DNA from: Azonexaceae bacterium s22
Lineage (GTDB): Bacteria; Pseudomonadota; Gammaproteobacteria; Burkholderiales; Rhodocyclaceae
DNA: 64,000 bases
Reading direction: 5' to 3'
Assembly: GCA_016617495.1 (NCBI GenBank)
Contig: WYCU01000005.1
Location: forward strand, 1 to 64,000
Shown here: positions 50,990 through 60,620 of the stretch, in pieces
Numbering within the stretch: position 1 is the first letter of the stretch
Layout of the letters: each line of letters opens with the position of its first letter
The notes under the pieces: generated by a model
What the model saw: only the letters and a program-made list of their open reading frames with translations
Databases searched by the model: none
Told to the model about the DNA's origin: nothing
Position numbers and translations under genes: made by a program

Positions 50990-52489
50990 ATGCAGCACGC
51001 CCTTCTGTTTTCCGTCTTTGTCATCGCTTCCTGCGGGCTGGCTTACGAGCTGGTGGCCGGTGCGTTGTCGTCCTATCTGCTGGGCGATTCGGTCATGCAG
51101 TTTTCGACGGTGATCGGCACCTATCTGTTCGCCATGGGCGTCGGTTCGTGGCTGTCCAAGCATGTGCAACGCGATCTGGTCAGCCGCTTCATCCAGATCG
51201 AGCTGATGGTCGGCTTGCTGGGCGGATTTTCGGCGGTTGGGCTATTTCTCGTGTTCACCTGGCTTTCCGCACCGTTCCGGCTGGTGCTCTACCTGCTGGT
51301 CTTTGGCGTGGGCGTGCTGGTCGGCCTGGAGATTCCGCTGGTCATGCGCATTCTCAAGCGCGAGCTGGCCTTCAAGGATCTGGTGTCGCAAGTGCTCACT
51401 TTCGATTACCTCGGCGCGTTGGCAGTGTCCGTGCTTTTTCCGCTGCTGCTCGCCCCGCAGTTGGGGATGATGCGCACCGGCCTGCTTTTCGGTTTGCTCA
51501 ACGTGGCCGTGGCCTTCTGGGCCTTGCACCTGTTCCGCGAGCAATTGCCGGCGCGGCGGGCGCTGGCCGTTCAGGCCGGGGGCGCATTCGCGCTGCTGCT
51601 GGCCGGATTTGCCGGCGCCGGGCAACTGGCCTCGCTGGCCGAGAGCCATCTCTACGCCGATGAAATCGTCTATGCCGAGAGCACGCCGTATCAGCGCATC
51701 GTCGTCACCCGCTGGCGTGACGACATGCGCCTTTTCCTGAACAACAACCTGCAGTTTTCGTCGCACGACGAATACCGTTACCACGAGGCCCTGGTGCACC
51801 CCGGGCTGGTCAGTCTGCCGGGGGCGCGGCGCGTGCTCGTGCTCGGCGGCGGCGACGGCCTGGCGGTGCGCGAAATCCTCAAGTACCCGCAGGTGGAATC
51901 GGTCACGCTGGTCGATCTCGATCCGGCGATGACGGCCTTGTTCTCGACGGCGCCGCCGCTGACCGCGCTCAATGAAAATGCGCTCAAGTCGCCGCGGGTC
52001 ACGGTGGTCAATGCCGATGCCCTGCAATGGCTGGAAGACAGCCGCGACTATTTCGATTTCATCGTCGTCGATTTTCCGGACCCGGCCAATTTCGCGCTGG
52101 GCAAGCTGTACACCTCGGCGTTCTACCGGCTGCTGGAAAAGCGCCTGTCGGCCAACGGGCTTATCGTCATTCAGTCCACTTCCCCGCTTTACGCCCGGCA
52201 ATCCTTCTGGAGCGTGGTGACGACGCTGGAAGATGTGGGTTTTCACACCGCGCCCTACCATGCGTTGGTGCCCTCCTTTGGCGAATGGGGGTTCATCATC
52301 GCCAGCCGCCAGCCGTTTTCACTTGTCGCAGTCGACCCGCCCAAAGCGCGGTTTTTGACGGCGGCAACGATGCCGGCGCTGTTCCAGTTTCCTGCCGACA
52401 TGGGGCGTATCCCGGCGGAAGTGAATCGCCTCAATAATCAGGTGCTGGTGCGTTACTTTGAGCAGGAGTGGCGCAAGGTGATCCGCTAG
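50990..52489 (+). CDS. Membrane-embedded spermidine-synthase-like protein
   Basis: 499 residues. About seven membrane helices fill residues 1-215, followed by a polyamine aminopropyltransferase domain: YQRIVVTRWRDDMRLFLNNN, HEALVHPGLVSLPGARRVLVLGGGDGLAVREIL (SAM-type loop), LVDLDPAMTALF and NADALQWLEDSRDYFDFIVVDFPDP. Members of this fused family have been linked to envelope stress clusters with DUF350 and DUF4178 genes, which are present here about 27 kb away. Whether it makes polyamine is unknown. Confidence 0.85.
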   Translation: MQHALLFSVFVIASCGLAYELVAGALSSYLLGDSVMQFSTVIGTYLFAMGVGSWLSKHVQRDLVSRFIQIELMVGLLGGFSAVGLFLVFTWLSAPFRLVLYLLVFGVGVLVGLEIPLVMRILKRELAFKDLVSQVLTFDYLGALAVSVLFPLLLAPQLGMMRTGLLFGLLNVAVAFWALHLFREQLPARRALAVQAGGAFALLLAGFAGAGQLASLAESHLYADEIVYAESTPYQRIVVTRWRDDMRLFLNNNLQFSSHDEYRYHEALVHPGLVSLPGARRVLVLGGGDGLAVREILKYPQVESVTLVDLDPAMTALFSTAPPLTALNENALKSPRVTVVNADALQWLEDSRDYFDFIVVDFPDPANFALGKLYTSAFYRLLEKRLSANGLIVIQSTSPLYARQSFWSVVTTLEDVGFHTAPYHALVPSFGEWGFIIASRQPFSLVAVDPPKARFLTAATMPALFQFPADMGRIPAEVNRLNNQVLVRYFEQEWRKVIR

Positions 52490-52545
52490 GCGGGTGGGGG
52501 CGGTGAGAGTAAGCTGGGGGTTACTGCGGCTTAAGGGTGTCGTCC

Positions 52546-55209
52546 ATGCATATTGCGCAACTTCCGGTCGACGAAGCGCTGCGCAGCCTGCGCGCTTCCA
52601 CTCAGGGGCTGTCTTCAGCCGAGGCAGATAAGCGCTTGCGAGAGTATGGCCCCAACCGCATCGAGGCGGCGCCGGGCATCCCGCAATGGCGGCGCTTTCT
52701 CGCCGAGTTCACCCATTTCTTCGCACGCATTCTGTGGTTCGCGGCGGCTTTGGCTTTTTTTGCCGAATCGCGTAGTTCGGGCGAGGGCATGTGGCAGCTC
52801 GGTGTGGCCATCGTGGCCGTGATTCTGATCAACGGCAGCTTTTCCTATTGGCAGGAATATCGTGCGGAGCGCGCCATCGCCGCCTTGCGCCGCTTGTTGC
52901 CGCAGAGCGTGAAGGTGATGCGTGACGGCACGCTGCAAACGCTCGACGTGGATCGGCTGGTGCCCGGCGATATTCTCGAACTCGACGAAGGCGACAACGT
53001 GCCCGCGGATTGCCGGGTCATCGAGAGCATTCAGTTGCGCGTCAATATGGCTACGGTGACCGGGGAGTCGTTGCCTCGCCCGCGCACCACGGCACCGGAG
53101 TCCGATAACGTGGCACTGGAAGCACGCAATCTCGTGCTCGCCGGTACCGCTGTCGTTTCGGGTCACGGCCGCGCCGTGGTCTTTGCGACCGGCATGCGTA
53201 CTGAATTCGGCCGCATCGCGCATCTCACGCAAACGGCCGACAAGAGCGTTTCCCATCTGCAGATCGAAATCGCCCGCCTTTCCCGGCTGGTTGCCTTATT
53301 CGCAACCGGGCTGGGCGTGGTGTTTTTTGCGGTCGGGCATCTCATCGGCTTGCCTTTCTGGACCAACCTGATGTTTGCCATCGGCATCATCGTGGCCAAC
53401 GTGCCAGAGGGTTTGTTGCCGACAGTGACCTTGTCCCTGGCCATGGCGACGCAACGCATGGCTCGACGCAATGCGCTGATCCGCCATCTGCCGGCGGTCG
53501 AAACGCTGGGGGCGACCACGGTCATCTGCAGCGACAAGACCGGTACGCTGACCTGCAACCGCATGCATGTGGCGCAGGTGTTTCAGGAGTGCCAGCGTGC
53601 ATCGACCACGGCGGCTCCTACGATGGCCCACCTGCTGCGCAACGCGCGGAACAATCATGGCTTGCGGCGTGGTCAGCAGTCCGGGCAGGCGGTGTGGCTG
53701 GGTGATCCGATGGAGGTCGCGCTGGTGACCTACGGCGAGGACGTTGCCGAGACTGGCGAGTGGGTGCGCGTGGCCGAAGTCCCGTTCGACGGGGAGCGCC
53801 GCCGCATGTCGGTGCTGCTTGCGCAGGGCGATGCGTACTGGCTCTATTGCAAGGGGGCGCCCGAGGTCGTGTTGCCCCGTTGTACGGAAATCGAAGGCGA
53901 GAGCGGTCTCCGGCCTCTGGATAGCGATGCGCGAATCCGGATCGTCGAGCAACAGGAGGCAATGGCCGATGCCGGTTTACGCGTCCTGGCGTTTGCCTGG
54001 CGTAAGGTCAGCCATGCGGGTGACACCGAAGAACGCGATCTGGTGTTTTCCGGCTTGATCGGGCTGCGCGATCCGCCGCGTCCGGAGGTGCCCGAGGCGA
54101 TTGCCCGCTGTCGCAGCGCCGGCATTCGCGTCATCATGATTACCGGCGACCATCCGCACACCGCACTGGCCATTGCCCGCGATATCGGACTGGTCACCGG
54201 CGATAACGTCAAGGTCGTTCTGGGAAACAGCTTGCGCCAGATGACGCCAACCCAGTTGCAGATGGCCCTCGATGCGCCGGAAATCCTTTTTGCACGGGTG
54301 ACGGCGGAACAGAAAATGCGGGTCGTCGAGGCGCTCAAGCGTAAAGGCGAAATCGTTGCGGTGACCGGTGACGGCGTCAACGATGCCCCGGCATTGAAGA
54401 TGGCGCATATCGGTATCGCGATGGGAGTTGGCGGAACCGATGTGGCCAAGGAGGCGGCGGACATGGTGCTGCTGGACGACAATTTTGCCAGCATCGTCAA
54501 CGCCGTCGAAGAGGGGCGGGCCGTCTTCGAAAACATCCGGAAATTCCTCACCTACATCCTCACCTCGAATATTCCCGAACTGGTGCCCTACCTTGCTTTC
54601 GTACTCTTCCGCATCCCGCTGCCGTTGACCATCATCCAGATTCTCGCGGTCGATCTTGGGACCGACATGCTGCCGGCGCTGGCGCTCGGGGCCGAACCTC
54701 CAGGACCGGATCTGATGCGCCAACCGCCACGTCGCGCCGGAGAGCGCCTGCTTTCCTGGGGGTTGGTGGCGCGCGCCTACCTCTGGCTGGGGCCCTTGCA
54801 GGCACTGGCCGCACTCACTGCCTTTTTCCTGGTCCTCGGCGCCAGCGGCTGGGTGTACGGCGACATGCCGGCATCGGACGATCCGGCCTACCTTCAGGCG
54901 ACGACAGCCTGCTTCGCGGCCATTGTCGTGGCCCAGATGGTCAATCTGTTTCTTTGCCGCCATCCGGAGCGCTCGGCCTTGCGCATCCCATGGCGCAATC
55001 CCTTGCTTGGCTGGGGCCTAGCCATCGAGGCCGTTCTGCTGCTGCTCATCGTTTATGCCTTGCCGCTTCAGCGCTTGTTCGGCACGGCGCCGTTCGCCCC
55101 GGGCATCTGGCCGATCCTGCTCCTGCTGGCGCTAGGCATCGGGCTCCTGGAGGAGTTGCGCAAGGCGATCGTGCGGCATCTGGCCGGCGCGTCGACGGCA
55201 GGGAAATGA
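52546..55209 (+). CDS. Type II cation-transporting P-type ATPase
   Basis: 887 residues. Cation_ATPase N domain (SLRASTQGLSSAEADKRLREYG), actuator with VTGESLP, helix 4 motif VPEGLLPTVTLSLA, phosphorylation site SDKTGTLT with Asp330, hinge TGDGVNDAPALKMA, and about ten membrane helices in all. The PEGL motif fits the Ca/Na,K/H-like P2 group. The ion cannot be fixed from sequence. ATG at 52546 preferred over the GTG 9 bp earlier, because AAGGG is well spaced. Followed by the heat-shock promoter of groESL. Confidence 0.9.
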   Translation: MHIAQLPVDEALRSLRASTQGLSSAEADKRLREYGPNRIEAAPGIPQWRRFLAEFTHFFARILWFAAALAFFAESRSSGEGMWQLGVAIVAVILINGSFSYWQEYRAERAIAALRRLLPQSVKVMRDGTLQTLDVDRLVPGDILELDEGDNVPADCRVIESIQLRVNMATVTGESLPRPRTTAPESDNVALEARNLVLAGTAVVSGHGRAVVFATGMRTEFGRIAHLTQTADKSVSHLQIEIARLSRLVALFATGLGVVFFAVGHLIGLPFWTNLMFAIGIIVANVPEGLLPTVTLSLAMATQRMARRNALIRHLPAVETLGATTVICSDKTGTLTCNRMHVAQVFQECQRASTTAAPTMAHLLRNARNNHGLRRGQQSGQAVWLGDPMEVALVTYGEDVAETGEWVRVAEVPFDGERRRMSVLLAQGDAYWLYCKGAPEVVLPRCTEIEGESGLRPLDSDARIRIVEQQEAMADAGLRVLAFAWRKVSHAGDTEERDLVFSGLIGLRDPPRPEVPEAIARCRSAGIRVIMITGDHPHTALAIARDIGLVTGDNVKVVLGNSLRQMTPTQLQMALDAPEILFARVTAEQKMRVVEALKRKGEIVAVTGDGVNDAPALKMAHIGIAMGVGGTDVAKEAADMVLLDDNFASIVNAVEEGRAVFENIRKFLTYILTSNIPELVPYLAFVLFRIPLPLTIIQILAVDLGTDMLPALALGAEPPGPDLMRQPPRRAGERLLSWGLVARAYLWLGPLQALAALTAFFLVLGASGWVYGDMPASDDPAYLQATTACFAAIVVAQMVNLFLCRHPERSALRIPWRNPLLGWGLAIEAVLLLLIVYALPLQRLFGTAPFAPGIWPILLLLALGIGLLEELRKAIVRHLAGASTAGK

Positions 55210-55228
55210 AATTGCCAATCGGCATGCT

Positions 55229-55258
55229 CTTGAAATTCCTCAGGGGCGCCCCTATTAT
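55229..55258 (+). promoter_or_regulatory. Heat-shock promoter of groESL
   Basis: CTTGAAA (55229-55235) and CCCCTATTAT (55249-55258) fit the sigma32 consensus; the same bases can be read as sigma70 TTGAAA-17-TATTAT. Confidence 0.7.
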
Positions 55259-55284
55259 TAGCACTCGACGGTAACGAGTGCTAA
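55258..55284. promoter_or_regulatory. CIRCE element (HrcA operator)
   Basis: TTAGCACTC-N9-GAGTGCTAA, a perfect CIRCE inverted repeat at the groESL transcription start. Together with the sigma32-like promoter it implies dual HrcA and sigma32 heat-shock control. Confidence 0.97.
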
Positions 55285-55362
55285 CAGTTTGCCTCGACCG
55301 ACCCCGGTGCCCCGGTGTGTGGCACGGGCCAATTTCCAATTTGAACCACGAGGAGTCCATTC

Positions 55363-55653
55363 ATGAATATTCGTCCTTTGCACGACCGTGTGATCGTCAA
55401 GCGCGTTGAAGCCGAGCGCACCACTGCTTCCGGCATCGTCATCCCCGATTCTGCTGGCGAAAAGCCGGATCAGGGTGAAGTGCTGGCCGTCGGTCCGGGC
55501 AAGCGTGACGACGCCGGCCAGCGCATTGCGCTCGACGTGAAGGTTGGCGATCGCGTCCTGTTCGGCAAGTACGCCGGCCAGTCCGTCAAGGTCGACGGCC
55601 AGGAAGTTCTGGTCATGCGCGAAGAAGACATCATGGGCGTTCTGCAGGCCTGA
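55363..55653 (+). CDS. groS: Co-chaperonin GroES
   Basis: 96 residues, canonical: [13 protein letters not shown], mobile loop [21 protein letters not shown], and [17 protein letters not shown]. Heptameric lid of GroEL. CIRCE and a heat-shock promoter precede it. Its TGA stop shares the GA of the dispersed element that separates it from groEL. Confidence 0.99.
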   Translation: MNIRPLHDRVIVKRVEAERTTASGIVIPDSAGEKPDQGEVLAVGPGKRDDAGQRIALDVKVGDRVLFGKYAGQSVKVDGQEVLVMREEDIMGVLQA

Positions 55654-55689
55654 TTGTCGCGGTCAACCCCTAAAAACGATCAAATTTCA
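55652..55689 (+). repeat. Dispersed 37-bp element between groES and groEL
   Basis: GATTGTCGCGGTCAACC, CCT, AAAAACGATCAAATTTCA. It fills most of the 46-bp spacer; its last base is the first base of the groEL Shine-Dalgarno AGGAG (55689-55693). Confidence 0.85.
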
Positions 55690-55696
55690 GGAGTAA

Positions 55697-57352
<1,656 letters not shown>

Positions 57353-57372
57353 TCCCTCGCCTTCCGGCCAAC

Positions 57373-57403
57373 AAAAAGCCCCGCCCAAGTGCGGGGCTTT
57401 TTG
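57373..57403 (+). terminator. Terminator of groESL
   Basis: AAAAAGCCCCGC / GCGGGGCTTTTT stem with a 6-nt loop. Confidence 0.95.
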
Positions 57404-57441
57404 TTGCATATCAAGGAAAGAATTCTGTCTTTCGTAATGGC

Positions 57442-57458
57442 TGTAAGTTGGTTGTAAG
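57442..57458 (-). promoter_or_regulatory. OmpR-type direct repeat in the DUF485-actP promoter
   Basis: On the minus strand CTTACAACCAACTTACA: two CTTACA hexamers with an 11-bp period, 10 bp upstream of a TAAATT -10-like box (57469-57474), so overlapping the -35 region. The same arrangement occurs at 59910-59926. Confidence 0.65.
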
Positions 57459-57522
57459 AACCCCCGCCTAAATTACGCTCCGCAGCAATGCCTCTATAAA
57501 CACAAGTCTGAGGAGCAAATCG

Positions 57523-57831
57523 ATGCATAACGACATTTACGAGAAAATTCGGGCCAACCCGAAATACCAGAAATTGGTCAGTACTCGTAACAGCTACGGC
57601 TGGATCATGACGATCCTGATGCTGATCGTCTATTACGGGTTTATTGCCCTGATCGCCTTCAACAAGTCTTTCCTGGCGCAGCCCCTGGGCAGCACCGGTG
57701 TGACGACCGTTGGCATTCCTATCGGTGTCGGCGTGATTCTGTTCACGATCATCATCACTGGTATCTATGTCCGCCGCGCGAACACCGAGTTCGATGCGAT
57801 CAAGGAAGAAATCATTCGGGAGGCCAAATAA
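57523..57831 (+). CDS. DUF485 family inner-membrane protein
   Basis: 102 residues with two membrane helices (about 25-47 and 63-85), the DUF485/YjcH pattern, and the start [23 protein letters not shown]. It always accompanies the acetate symporter ActP; the stop and the actP start overlap (TAATG). Probably assists ActP assembly or function. A CTTACA direct repeat lies in its promoter. Confidence 0.92.
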   Translation: MHNDIYEKIRANPKYQKLVSTRNSYGWIMTILMLIVYYGFIALIAFNKSFLAQPLGSTGVTTVGIPIGVGVILFTIIITGIYVRRANTEFDAIKEEIIREAK

Positions 57832-59597
57832 TGGCGAAGACCTTCAAGCAACTGGCTGGCCTTCTGGCCATGCTGGCCGCTGCCGGCGCCGCATACGCTG
57901 CGGGTGCCGATATCGGCCAGGCTGAGAAGCAGGCGACCAACTGGACCGCCATCATCATGTTCGGCATCTTCGTGGCCGGCACGCTGTACATCACCAAGTG
58001 GGCGGCAGCCAAGACCAAGTCGGCGGCTGACTTCTACACCGCCGGCGGCGGCATCACCGGTTTCCAGAACGGTCTGGCCATTGCGGGCGACTACATGTCT
58101 GCCGCTTCCTTCCTCGGTATCTCTGCCGCGGTTATGGCCAACGGCTACGACGGCCTGATCTTCTCGATCGGCTTCCTCGTCGGCTGGCCGATCATCACCT
58201 TCCTGATGGCTGAGCGCCTGCGTAACCTCGGCAAGTTCACCTTTGCCGACGTTGCTGCTTACCGCTTCAAGCAGACCCCGATCCGCGCCTTTGCCGCTAC
58301 CGGCACGCTGGTCGTCGTGGCCTTCTATCTGATCGCTCAGATGGTCGGTGCGGGTCAGCTGATCAAGCTGCTCTTCGGTCTGGAATACTGGATGGCTGTG
58401 GTCATCGTCGGCGTGCTGATGATGGTTTACGTGCTGTTCGGCGGCATGACTGCAACCACCTGGGTGCAGATCATCAAGGCTATCCTGCTGCTGGCCGGTG
58501 CTTCCTTCATGGCTTTCATGGTGCTTGCCAAGTTCGGCTTCAGCCCGGAAGCGATGTTTGCCAAGGCTGTTGAGATCAAGACCAACCTGGCTGCCAAGGG
58601 CCTGATCGCCGAAGCCGTCAAGGCCGGTGCCGATCCTGCCACTGTCGAAGCTACCGTGGCTGGCGAAGCCGCCAAGAAGGGTTTGTCCATCATGGGCCCG
58701 GGTAACTTCGTGAAGGATCCGATCTCTGCCATCTCCTTCGGTATGGCTCTGATGTTCGGTACCGCTGGTCTGCCGCACATCCTGATGCGCTTCTTCACCG
58801 TGCCGGATGCCAAGGAAGCCCGCAAGTCCGTGTTCTGGGCGACCACCTGGATCGGTTACTTCTACATCCTGACCTTCATCATCGGTTTCGGCGCTATCTG
58901 CTTCGTGCTGACCGACCCGACCTTCCTGGATGCCAAGGGCGCCCTGAAGGGTGGCGGCAACATGGCTGCTATCCACCTGGCCTCTGCTGTTGGCGGTAAC
59001 GTCTTCCTCGGCTTCATCTCCGCGGTTGCCTTCGCCACCATCCTGGCTGTGGTTGCTGGTCTGACCCTGTCCGGTGCGTCTGCCGTGTCCCACGACTTGT
59101 ACGCCACTGTGTTCAAGGAAGGCAAGGCTGACTCCGCTGCCGAACTGCGCGTTTCCCGCATCACCACCCTGGTGCTCGGTGTGATCGCTGTGGTTCTGGG
59201 TATTGCCTTCGAAAAGCAGAACATCGCCTTCATGGTCTCCCTGGCTTTCGCGATCGCCGCTTCCGCCAACTTCCCGGTCCTCTTCATGTCCGTGTTGTGG
59301 AAGAACTGCACCACCAAGGGCGCTGTGATCGGTGGCTTCCTGGGTCTGATCTCCTCGGTTGGTCTGACTGTGGTCTCCCCGTCCATCTGGGAAGCCGTCA
59401 TGGGCAATCCGAAGGGTTCCGCTCTGTTCCCCTACACCTCGCCGGCCCTGTTCTCCATGACCATCGGCTTCGTGGGTATCTGGTTGTTCTCCATTCTGGA
59501 CAACAGCGAACAGGCCAAGAAGGAACGTGCGCTGTATCCGGATCAGGAAACCCGCTCCGAAACCGGCGTTGGCGCTGCTTCCGCAAGCGCTCACTAA
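57831..59597 (+). CDS. actP: Cation/acetate symporter
   Basis: 588 residues, sodium:solute symporter family with about 13-14 membrane helices. Seen: [29 protein letters not shown], typical of Act[21 protein letters not shown], and the longer periplasmic insertion (about 240-300) of the DUF485-linked subgroup. It imports acetate and short-chain acids with Na+ or H+. Strong codon bias implies high expression. A response regulator/kinase pair follows after the terminator. Confidence 0.93.
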   Translation: MAKTFKQLAGLLAMLAAAGAAYAAGADIGQAEKQATNWTAIIMFGIFVAGTLYITKWAAAKTKSAADFYTAGGGITGFQNGLAIAGDYMSAASFLGISAAVMANGYDGLIFSIGFLVGWPIITFLMAERLRNLGKFTFADVAAYRFKQTPIRAFAATGTLVVVAFYLIAQMVGAGQLIKLLFGLEYWMAVVIVGVLMMVYVLFGGMTATTWVQIIKAILLLAGASFMAFMVLAKFGFSPEAMFAKAVEIKTNLAAKGLIAEAVKAGADPATVEATVAGEAAKKGLSIMGPGNFVKDPISAISFGMALMFGTAGLPHILMRFFTVPDAKEARKSVFWATTWIGYFYILTFIIGFGAICFVLTDPTFLDAKGALKGGGNMAAIHLASAVGGNVFLGFISAVAFATILAVVAGLTLSGASAVSHDLYATVFKEGKADSAAELRVSRITTLVLGVIAVVLGIAFEKQNIAFMVSLAFAIAASANFPVLFMSVLWKNCTTKGAVIGGFLGLISSVGLTVVSPSIWEAVMGNPKGSALFPYTSPALFSMTIGFVGIWLFSILDNSEQAKKERALYPDQETRSETGVGAASASAH

Positions 59598-59618
59598 CCC
59601 GACTCGATAATCGGACCC

Positions 59619-59652
59619 AAAAAAGCCCGGGGGTAACCCCGGGCTTTTTTAT
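59619..59652 (+). terminator. Terminator of DUF485-actP
   Basis: AAAAAAGCCCGGGG / CCCCGGGCTTTTTT stem with a short loop. Confidence 0.95.
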
Positions 59653-59671
59653 TGGTAACTGCGTTTGATGT

Positions 59672-59839
59672 ATGGGCGATTGGCGTCGAGCCCGAGCGAT
59701 GCTACAGCGCCATAACGTGGACGAGCAGGTGCGTGGTGCACTGCGGAATTCGCGGCGCAACCATTTTGATAAACTTGCGAAACATTTGGGGGAAAAAGAC
59801 GGTAGGGGGTTCCCAGTGCAGGATCGGGCGACCCCCTGA
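59672..59839 (+). CDS. Candidate 55-residue basic protein
   Basis: An ATG-to-TGA frame reading MGDWRRARAMLQRHNVDEQ at its start, rich in Arg, Asn and His, lies in the 350-bp region between the actP terminator and the next regulator gene. No convincing ribosome site (only TTGATGT precedes) and no family recognised. It may be chance or a remnant. The rest of this gap holds a leader frame and a regulator site, listed separately. Confidence 0.25.
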   Translation: MGDWRRARAMLQRHNVDEQVRGALRNSRRNHFDKLAKHLGEKDGRGFPVQDRATP

Positions 59840-59889
59840 GTCATGGCGTTAAGCCATAAACTCCAAAGACCATAAAAGGAGAACAGCCC

Positions 59890-59961
59890 GTGCAGAATAT
59901 TGCGCCAGGCTTACATAAATCTTACGAATCGTTGAATGAATTTCCTCCATGCGAATCCTGA
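59890..59961 (+). CDS. Candidate leader peptide overlapping the response regulator start
   Basis: A 23-codon frame (GTG start, peptide VQNIAPGLHKSYESLNEFPP plus three residues) is preceded by AAAAGGAG at ideal spacing. It ends 13 bp inside the response regulator gene, whose own ATG has no Shine-Dalgarno (GAATTTCCTCC precedes it). Translation of this frame could be what brings ribosomes to the regulator start. Confidence 0.4.
   Translation: MQNIAPGLHKSYESLNEFPPCES
59910..59926 (+). promoter_or_regulatory. OmpR-type direct repeat upstream of the response regulator
   Basis: CTTACATAAATCTTACG: hexamers CTTACA and CTTACG with an 11-bp period, matching the site upstream of DUF485-actP. Suggests autoregulation. 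Confidence 0.65.
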
Positions 59962-60620
59962 TTGCTGAAGACGATGCCATCATCGCGGATGGTTTGACGC
60001 GATCGCTGCGCCAAGGGGGCTATGCAGTCGATTGGGCACCCAATGGCCTCGACGCAGATTCTGCTTTGCTGACCGCGAACTACGACCTGTTGATTCTCGA
60101 TCTGGGGCTGCCGAAACTACCGGGCCTGGAAGTCCTCAAGCGCTTGCGCTCCCGAAACAGTCAGCTTCCCGTGCTGATTCTCACCGCCTTGGATGGCACC
60201 GGGGATCGCGTACGCGGCCTTGACCTGGGGGCCGATGACTACATGGTCAAGCCCTTCGAGCTGGCTGAGTTGGAGGCTCGCGTTCGGGCGCTGACGCGGC
60301 GTTCTGCCGGTACGGTGCCGACCATTCAGCACGGTGCCTTGAGCTACGACTCGGTGGGCCGGGTCGCGCATATCAATGGTCATCCCCTGGAACTTTCGGC
60401 CCGCGAAATCGGCCTCCTGGAAATATTGTTGACCCGGATGGGCCGACTGGTCAGCAAGGACCAGTTGGTGGATCATCTCTGCGGTTGGGGGGAAGAAGTC
60501 AGCCACAACGCCATTGAGGTTTACGTCCATCGCTTGCGCAAGAAGCTGGAAGCGGGTGGTGTGAAGATTGCCACCGTCCGTGGTCTGGGCTACTGCCTTG
60601 AACGACCAGAATCAGAGTAG
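59949..60620 (+). CDS. OmpR-family response regulator next to actP
   Basis: 223 residues: receiver with Glu7-Asp8-Asp9, Asp51 (LILDLGLP) and the VKPFE Lys, and a winged-helix domain ending TVRGLGYCLE. Closest in style to the QseB/TctD/PmrA group, whose members bind CTTA-type direct repeats with 11-bp phasing, as found at 57442-57458 and 59910-59926. The ATG lacks its own ribosome site; see the leader frame. It overlaps the kinase start. Confidence 0.93.
   Translation: MRILIAEDDAIIADGLTRSLRQGGYAVDWAPNGLDADSALLTANYDLLILDLGLPKLPGLEVLKRLRSRNSQLPVLILTALDGTGDRVRGLDLGADDYMVKPFELAELEARVRALTRRSAGTVPTIQHGALSYDSVGRVAHINGHPLELSAREIGLLEILLTRMGRLVSKDQLVDHLCGWGEEVSHNAIEVYVHRLRKKLEAGGVKIATVRGLGYCLERPESE

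Noticed and set aside
54630-54665. CTCGCGGTCGATCTTGG in the P-type ATPase gene as another element copy
   Set aside because: Only part of the GC-rich half matches and no A-rich half follows; likely chance from common codons.
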